Assembly (NCBI GenBank): GCA_013362835.1 | Contig: JABFVJ010000217.1 | Location: forward strand, 1 to 8,740 | Reading direction: 5' to 3' | DNA from: Nonomuraea sp. | Lineage (GTDB): Bacteria > Actinomycetota > Actinomycetes > Streptosporangiales > Streptosporangiaceae | Length of the DNA stretch: 8,740 nt | Shown: piece after piece, positions 6,684-8,740 of the stretch | Layout: each line of letters starts with the position of its first letter | Numbering within the stretch: position 1 is the stretch's first letter | Notes under the pieces: model-generated | What the model was told of the DNA's origin: nothing | Seen by the model: the letters and a program-made list of their open reading frames with translations, nothing else | Databases searched by the model: none | Position numbers and translations under genes: made by a program

Positions 6684-6684
6684 G
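6584..6684 (+). repeat. Inverted repeat spanning the methyltransferase leader and start codon
   Basis: CTGCTCAGCA (6584-6593) is the exact reverse complement of TGCTGAGCAG (6675-6684). The right arm covers the spacer between the GAGG Shine-Dalgarno (6671-6674) and the first base of the GTG start at 6684. Pairing in RNA would cover the start region. The arms are 81 bases apart, so this may be chance. The enclosed stretch also contains a 25-codon proline-rich reading frame (6603-6680) whose ATG lacks a well-placed ribosome binding site. Confidence 0.3.
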
Positions 6685-7691
6685 TGACGGTGGACATCGC
6701 ACAGAGCAACACGCGCGGCATTGCCTCGCTCTTCAACTCGGCCGTAGCCGCCTGGGCCATAGCCGCGGCCTGGGAGATCGGCGCCCTCGACGAACTGCAC
6801 CGCGCCCGCACCCTGGACACCGCGGACTTCGCCGACCGCGCCGACCTCGACCCCACGTCGACCACGGGCCTGTTCCGTGCCCTGGCCTCCGTGGGCCTGG
6901 TCCGGCGCGAGGGCACGGTCGTCACCGCGCTGGACGCCTTCGACGAGATGTACCGCAACAAGTCCTTCTTCCACTGGCTGGCCCGCGGCAGCGCGGAACT
7001 GTTCCAGCAGATCCCGGCCGTCCTGCGCAACGAGAACCGCACCGGCTCCTTCTACCGGCGCGACTCCGCCGCCATCGCCTTCGCCTGCCGCGAGATCGAC
7101 CAGGTCACCTACGCCCCCGCCTTCTGGGCGGCGATGGGCCGGGTGGACTTCCCCTTCGCCCGGGCCGCCGACCTCGGCTGCGGCAGCGGCGCCCGGCTGA
7201 TGCAGATCCTCGACCGGCACCCCGGCACCACCGGGACGGGCATCGACATCGCCCGGCCCGCGCTCGAGGTGGCACGCGCGGAGGCCGCCGCGGCGGGCCT
7301 CGCCGACCGCACCGCGTTCCTGCACGGCGACGTGCTGAACCTGGAGCCGCGGCCCGAGTACGCCGACGTGGAGCTGCTGACGTGCTTCATGATGGGGCAC
7401 GACTTCTGGCGGGACGGCCGGCGCGAGAACGCGATCGGCACCCTGCGGCGACTGCGCGAGGCCTTCCCGTCCGCCCGCCGGCTGCTGATCGGCGACGCCA
7501 CCCGCACCGACCTGCCCGACACCGAGCTGCCCGTCTTCACCCTCGGTTTCGAGCTCGGCCACGACCTGATGGGCACGTTCCTGCCGACCGTCGCCGACTG
7601 GGAGTCCGTCTTCGCCGAGGGCGGCTGGGAACTGCTGCGCACCAACCGCATCGAGATGACCGTCGGAGAGGTCATCTTCGAACTGGCCTGA
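6684..7691 (+). CDS. MppJ-type SAM-dependent alpha-keto acid C-methyltransferase
   Basis: This 335-residue protein has a helical N-terminal dimerisation domain (about 1-150) and a Rossmann domain with the SAM motif ADLGCGSGARL (162-172), GIDIA (186-190) and GDATRT (270-275). As recalled from the family, it resembles MppJ, the phenylpyruvate beta-carbon methyltransferase of mannopeptimycin biosynthesis, over its length. MppJ binds a non-heme iron through two histidines; both are present here in MMGHDFW (His239) and ELGHDLMG (His293). Trp98 and Arg126 fall where MppJ has substrate-contact residues. It should methylate the beta carbon of an alpha-keto acid bound to iron; which keto acid is unknown. 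The GTG start has GAGG at 6671-6674, nine bases upstream. The ThDP enzyme gene starts 11 bases after its stop, so the two form an operon. Confidence 0.85.
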   Translation: MTVDIAQSNTRGIASLFNSAVAAWAIAAAWEIGALDELHRARTLDTADFADRADLDPTSTTGLFRALASVGLVRREGTVVTALDAFDEMYRNKSFFHWLARGSAELFQQIPAVLRNENRTGSFYRRDSAAIAFACREIDQVTYAPAFWAAMGRVDFPFARAADLGCGSGARLMQILDRHPGTTGTGIDIARPALEVARAEAAAAGLADRTAFLHGDVLNLEPRPEYADVELLTCFMMGHDFWRDGRRENAIGTLRRLREAFPSARRLLIGDATRTDLPDTELPVFTLGFELGHDLMGTFLPTVADWESVFAEGGWELLRTNRIEMTVGEVIFELA

Positions 7692-7702
7692 GAGGCCCGG
7701 CG

Positions 7703-8740
7703 ATGACGACATTCGCGACCGCGGTCGCCCGTGCCCTGGCCGGCTGCGGCATCGACCACGCCTTCGGTCTGGTCGGCGGCGGCAACATCCTGGCCACCGC
7801 CGCGCTGACCCGGGCCGGTGTGCACTACACGGCGGCCCGGCACGAGGGCGGCGCGATGGCCATGGCCGACGCCTACTTCCGGGCCACCGGGCGGGTGGCC
7901 GTGTGCACGACCACGCACGGGCCGGGGCTGGCCAACACGGCGACCGCGCTGGCCGAGGCCGCCAAGAACCGCAGCGCCGTCGTCCTGCTGTGCGGCGACG
8001 CCCCGGTGGCGGGCCCGCGCGCCCACGACATCGACCAGAGCGCCCTGGCCGCCTCGCTGGGGGTGCCCGTGGTGCGTCCGACGGACCCGGACACGGCGGT
8101 GGAGGACACCGTACGGGCCGTGCGCACCGCGACCACCGCCCAGTGCCCCGTGGCGCTCTTCCTGCCCGGCGACCTGACGAACCGTGAACTCTCCGCCCCG
8201 CCCGCGCCCGCACCCGTGCCACCGGCCGCCACACCCCAACCCGCCCGTGCCCGCGCCGAGGAGGCCGACGAGATCCTGGCCCTGCTGGCCGGCGCCCACC
8301 GCCCGCTGCTCCTGGGCGGGCTGGGCGCCTGGCGTTCGGGCGCGGCGAAGATCCTCGCCGACCTCGGCGACCGGCTCGGCGCGCTGCTGGCCACCACGGT
8401 CATGGCGAACGGGATGTTCGCCGCGCACCCCGCCGCGCTCGGCCTGTGCGGGGGGTTCGCCTCCCCGCCGGCGGCCGAGCTGATGGGCGAGGCGGACCTG
8501 GTGCTGGCGTTCGGCACGAGCCTGGGCGACTTCACGCTGCACGGCGGCCGGATCCTCGACCCGGCCGCCCGCGTCGTCCAGATCACCCTGGAAGGGGCCC
8601 GCGCACCCCGCGCGGACCTCGCCGTGCGCGGTGACGCGGCGGCGGTGGCGGCCCAGTTGCTGGACGCGGCCGACGCGCGCGGCATCACCCGTTCCCCGTG
8701 GCGCGAGCAGTCCGCCGCCTCCGGCGCGCTACGGGCCGCC
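7703..8740 (+). CDS. Thiamine diphosphate-dependent enzyme, acetolactate synthase/decarboxylase type, N-terminal part cut by the right window edge
   Basis: The 346 visible codons stay open to the window edge and cover two of the three usual domains. The pyrimidine-binding domain (about 1-165) has the catalytic Glu48 in ARHEGGAMAMADAYFRATG, then THGPGLAN, AEAAKNRSAVVLLCGD and a DIDQ segment. A Pro/Ala-rich linker (about 170-190) leads to the central domain with LLLGGLGAW and VLAFGTSLGDFT. The diphosphate-binding domain with its GDG motif must lie beyond the edge. Such enzymes decarboxylate a 2-keto acid and either release an aldehyde or join the fragment to an acceptor; the family cannot be narrowed without the missing third. 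The ATG has GAGAGG seven bases upstream. It directly follows the keto acid methyltransferase gene, so its donor or acceptor may be the methylated keto acid (inference). Confidence 0.9.
   Translation, partial: MTTFATAVARALAGCGIDHAFGLVGGGNILATAALTRAGVHYTAARHEGGAMAMADAYFRATGRVAVCTTTHGPGLANTATALAEAAKNRSAVVLLCGDAPVAGPRAHDIDQSALAASLGVPVVRPTDPDTAVEDTVRAVRTATTAQCPVALFLPGDLTNRELSAPPAPAPVPPAATPQPARARAEEADEILALLAGAHRPLLLGGLGAWRSGAAKILADLGDRLGALLATTVMANGMFAAHPAALGLCGGFASPPAAELMGEADLVLAFGTSLGDFTLHGGRILDPAARVVQITLEGARAPRADLAVRGDAAAVAAQLLDAADARGITRSPWREQSAASGALRAA

Noticed and set aside
5101..8542. Long minus-strand open frames opposite the MFS, methyltransferase and ThDP genes
   Set aside because: They are shadows of strongly supported plus-strand genes, with biased composition and no recognisable motifs.
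1..8740. CRISPR arrays, tRNA or rRNA genes, insertion sequences, riboswitches
   Set aside because: No spaced direct repeats, cloverleaf-like segments, transposase motifs or recognisable riboswitch cores were seen.

Overview
The window is very GC-rich, and almost every plausible codon ends in G or C. Start codons are a mix of ATG and GTG, and genes are tightly packed with 4-bp ATGA overlaps. This points to Streptomyces or a close actinomycete relative. No TTA (bldA-dependent) codon was seen in the called genes on a reading by eye. All seven called proteins and one partial gene look like a small-molecule pathway with its exporter, most likely part of a biosynthetic gene cluster. No housekeeping genes, mobile elements or RNA genes were seen.

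Layout. Positions 1-4775 hold a minus-strand operon, read right to left: a TauD/TfdA-type Fe(II)/2-oxoglutarate dioxygenase, an HpcH/HpaI-type aldolase, a cysteine synthase-fold PLP enzyme, a glutamine-hydrolysing asparagine synthetase-type amidotransferase, and the first 97 codons of a PrpF-like (diaminopimelate epimerase-fold) isomerase that runs off the left edge. Spacings are a 4-bp overlap, 34 bp, 32 bp and a 4-bp overlap, so one transcript is likely. A 388-bp divergent intergenic region (4776-5163) follows and contains inverted repeats. To its right, on the plus strand, are a 12-helix MFS transporter, a strong hairpin, a 248-bp spacer, a methyltransferase of the MppJ type (iron-assisted C-methylation of alpha-keto acids), and the first 346 codons of a thiamine-diphosphate (ThDP) enzyme that runs off the right edge.

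How the parts may work together (inference). The gene set is rich in 2-keto-acid and polycarboxylate chemistry: a beta-carbon methyltransferase for a keto acid, a ThDP carboligase or decarboxylase, a pyruvate/oxaloacetate-type aldolase, a PrpF-type double-bond isomerase, and a 2-oxoglutarate-dependent oxygenase. Two nitrogen-handling enzymes join them: a PLP beta-replacement enzyme that could make an unusual amino acid from an activated serine, and an amidotransferase. No NRPS or PKS lies in the window. A small modified amino acid or amide antimetabolite, exported by the MFS protein, would fit. I do not recognise the product, and the combination does not match a cluster I can name. The aldolase plus cysteine synthase-like pair recalls SbnG/SbnA of staphyloferrin B biosynthesis, but the other Sbn-type enzymes are not visible here.
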